Positions 62,636 through 64,000 of a DNA stretch of 64,000 nt are shown here, piece by piece. The notes under the pieces were generated by a model. It did not search any database, was not told where the DNA came from, and saw only the letters and a list, made by a program, of their open reading frames with translations. Within the stretch, counting starts at the first letter, position 1. Each line of letters opens with the position of its first letter. Both the position numbers and the translations under genes were made by a program. Source of the DNA: JBIKWM01 sp044356305 (GTDB lineage: Bacteria; Bacteroidota; Bacteroidia; UBA10329); the NCBI GenBank assembly GCA_044356305.1, contig JBIKWM010000010.1, positions 1 to 64,000 on the forward strand, given 5' to 3'.

Positions 62636-62643
62636 CAAAGGTA
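62636..62643 (-). promoter_or_regulatory. -7 box (TACCTTTG) of bamD-rpoZ
   Basis: Perfect TAnnTTTG on the minus strand five bases before the bamD ATG, predicting a leaderless message. Confidence 0.55.
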
Positions 62644-62670
62644 GTGCGGCCCAAGCAGGTGCAGAAACGG

Positions 62671-62678
62671 TACCTTGC
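62671..62678 (+). promoter_or_regulatory. Possible -7 box (TACCTTGC) of the flippase-like gene
   Basis: Approximate match to TAnnTTTG, 13 bases before the ATG at 62692, facing away from the bamD box. Confidence 0.3.
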
Positions 62679-62691
62679 ACCCCTCCACCGC

Positions 62692-63642
62692 ATGAGTTAC
62701 TGGCAGACTTACGTGGCCATTGGGCTGTTCATCGCGGCTGTAGCGTGGTCAGCTTTTCAATGGGACCTGGCCGCATTCGGACAACTGGGTGTCGGGGGAC
62801 TGTTGGCCTCTACGGCCGTGGGCCTGTTCACCATGGCCACGCAGGGGCTGGTGCTGCGCTATGTGCTGCATAAGGGCAATGGCACGCGCATCAGTTGGGC
62901 CGACACGCTGAGCCTGCCCTTTGCCATGCACCTCTGGACCTTTATCATCCCCATAAAAGGTGGATTCATGTACTCGAGCTTCATGGTGAGCCGCAAGTAC
63001 GAGACCCCGTTCAGCAACGGTTACTCATCGGGGCTGGCCATGTTCATAGGCTCCTTGTTTGTCAATGGCCTTTTCGGGTTGATCCTTTACAACCTCACGC
63101 CCACACAATCGCGGATCTTCCCGCTGTTCTTCGGGCTGTTCCTCAGTGTGCCGCTGGCGGTGGCCATCGTGTCGCGCATGGTGATGGATCTGCAATACAC
63201 AGGCAGTTCGCAGGTGGTGTCGTTCCTGCTCCGTGTTGCATCAGACCTGGCGGCACTGACCCGTGCCCCCAAGGCACTGACCGTGGTCACGGTGCTTAGT
63301 ACGTTGAACATGCTGTTGCACTGCCTGTGGTTCTGGGCCGGTGCCAAGGCGTTGGGCATTGAGGTGAGCGCAGTGAACATAGGCGTGGTGACATTGGTGC
63401 TGCGCGTGCTTTTCCTTATCAGGTTATTGCCGGGCAATCTCGGCATTCAGGAAGTGCTCACCGCAGGTGCCTTTGCCGCTGCCGGTGTCAGCTGGGCAGA
63501 TGGCATGGCCATGGCCCTGTTGCTGCGCATGGAGGCTGTGCTGCTGACCATGGCCATCGGAATACCGGCCATGATGCTCAACGCACATCACCTTAATGTG
63601 TCGTCAGTGCGCGAGATGTACGGTGAGATGATGAAGGGCTGA
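62692..63642 (+). CDS. Lysylphosphatidylglycerol synthase-type flippase-like membrane protein
   Basis: A 316-residue integral membrane protein with about eight hydrophobic helices. IPIKGGFMYSSFMVSRKYETPFSNG, then LLPGNLGIQEVLTAGAFAAAGVSW near the C-terminus are features of the LPG synthase/AglD flippase family (UPF0104). Probably transports a lipid-linked compound; the substrate is unknown. No synthase domain is attached. ATG at 62692 fits the first helix (TYVAIGLFIAAVAW). Confidence 0.82.
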   Translation: MSYWQTYVAIGLFIAAVAWSAFQWDLAAFGQLGVGGLLASTAVGLFTMATQGLVLRYVLHKGNGTRISWADTLSLPFAMHLWTFIIPIKGGFMYSSFMVSRKYETPFSNGYSSGLAMFIGSLFVNGLFGLILYNLTPTQSRIFPLFFGLFLSVPLAVAIVSRMVMDLQYTGSSQVVSFLLRVASDLAALTRAPKALTVVTVLSTLNMLLHCLWFWAGAKALGIEVSAVNIGVVTLVLRVLFLIRLLPGNLGIQEVLTAGAFAAAGVSWADGMAMALLLRMEAVLLTMAIGIPAMMLNAHHLNVSSVREMYGEMMKG

Positions 63643-63650
63643 GCCGACCA

Positions 63651-64000
63651 CTATTTCGTGGTGGCACTGTCCATGGCCGCGAGCACGCTGTCTACCGGTT
63701 CCCAAAGTTCAATGGCATTGCCTTCGTGATCAAGAATGTGCACGAATTTGCCGTAGTCGTAAGTGGCCACGCTGTCGAGAACAGTCACCCCATCGGCCCT
63801 GAGTGCCTCAACCAATCTGTCGATGTGCTGCACCCGATAGTTGATCATGAACTCTTTGGTGCTGGGATCAAAGTACTTTGTCTTATCCGGAAACGGGCTC
63901 CATTGGGTATAGTTGACCTCGTCAGGCCGGTTGGCATTCCGCGTCTCAAAAGTTGACCCATATTCATTCACCACCAGCCCCAGGTGCTTGGCATACCACT
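63651..64000 (-). CDS. VOC family protein, N-terminus beyond the window
   Basis: The frame is open through the right edge of the window, so the gene is incomplete at its 5' end. The visible ~116 residues include WYAKHLGL at the edge, WSPFPDKTKYF, MINYRVQHIDRLVEALRADGV and FVHILDHEGNAIELWEP; the last supplies the metal-binding Glu of vicinal-oxygen-chelate (glyoxalase/bleomycin-resistance) proteins. Enzyme activity unknown. It converges closely with the flippase-like gene. Confidence 0.85.
   Translation of the reverse strand, partial: WYAKHLGLVVNEYGSTFETRNANRPDEVNYTQWSPFPDKTKYFDPSTKEFMINYRVQHIDRLVEALRADGVTVLDSVATYDYGKFVHILDHEGNAIELWEPVDSVLAAMDSATTK

Noticed and set aside
1..64000. tRNA, rRNA, transposase or prophage genes
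   Set aside because: Looked for T-arm-like GGTTCGAATCC on both strands and for recombinase, transposase or phage structural motifs; none was found. A covariance-model scan would settle the RNA question.

Overview
The window is a GC-rich chromosomal segment from a member of the Bacteroidota, probably a Flavobacteriales-like lineage. Three things in the sequence point there. First, three large secreted proteins carry type IX secretion (T9SS) signals: C-terminal type A domains on a vanadium haloperoxidase and an M43 protease, and a type B (gliding-motility) C-terminus on a PKD-repeat protein. Second, several families are mainly Bacteroidota ones (DUF4294, AsmA-like giants, M1 peptidase with a barrel-like tail, Bacteroidota-type rpoZ next to bamD). 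Third, promoter-like TAnnTTTG boxes sit a few bases upstream of many start codons. There are no rRNA genes, no recognisable tRNA genes, no transposase, no prophage and no CRISPR array. Nearly all genes are core or ordinary accessory genes in short operons; the unusual DNA is in the intergenic repeats.

Layout. 1-950: gene-free DNA with three adjacent tandem arrays (8, 16 and 41 bp periods) and a dispersed hairpin. 0.95-9.2 kb: secreted hypothetical, lipoprotein, 2H phosphoesterase, prmC with a downstream membrane protein, a 1056-aa M1 peptidase and an outer-membrane protein. 9.5-14.2 kb: an Opp-type peptide importer (binding protein and two permeases) without its ATPases. 14.3-23.5 kb: priA divergent from a tetR-tolC-adaptor-RND efflux operon. 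23.7-30.7 kb: DUF1801, lon, a compositionally mosaic gene coupled to a UbiA-like membrane protein, a lipoprotein paralogous to the one at 1.9 kb, and DUF1796. 30.7-36.3 kb: AsmA-like protein, aldehyde dehydrogenase, small envelope proteins.

36.3-39.4 kb is the most unusual part. A secreted vanadium haloperoxidase gene is bracketed by three unrelated tandem arrays that all have a 21-bp period, plus two hairpin elements of dispersed-repeat type. It leads into a 1453-aa PKD adhesin-like gene preceded by a perfect two-tier hairpin.

43.8-64 kb: DUF4294, accC, small genes, a P460-like cytochrome, DUF502, hemD/hemC, DUF922, photolyase, a four-gene operon (Kazal-like lipoprotein, hydrolase, T9SS M43 protease, Asp/Asn beta-hydroxylase-like oxygenase), flavoprotein, HD hydrolase with a saccharopine-dehydrogenase-like partner, arfB-glycerophosphodiesterase, acyl-CoA dehydrogenase and 3-hydroxyacyl-CoA dehydrogenase (fatty-acid oxidation), bamD-rpoZ, a flippase-like membrane protein and a partial VOC protein.

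Functional themes: envelope building and export (BamD, AsmA-like, T9SS cargo, RND pump), peptide uptake and breakdown (Opp, M1, M43, Lon), haem synthesis and haem proteins, and fatty-acid metabolism. All calls are by reading motifs; no database search was run.
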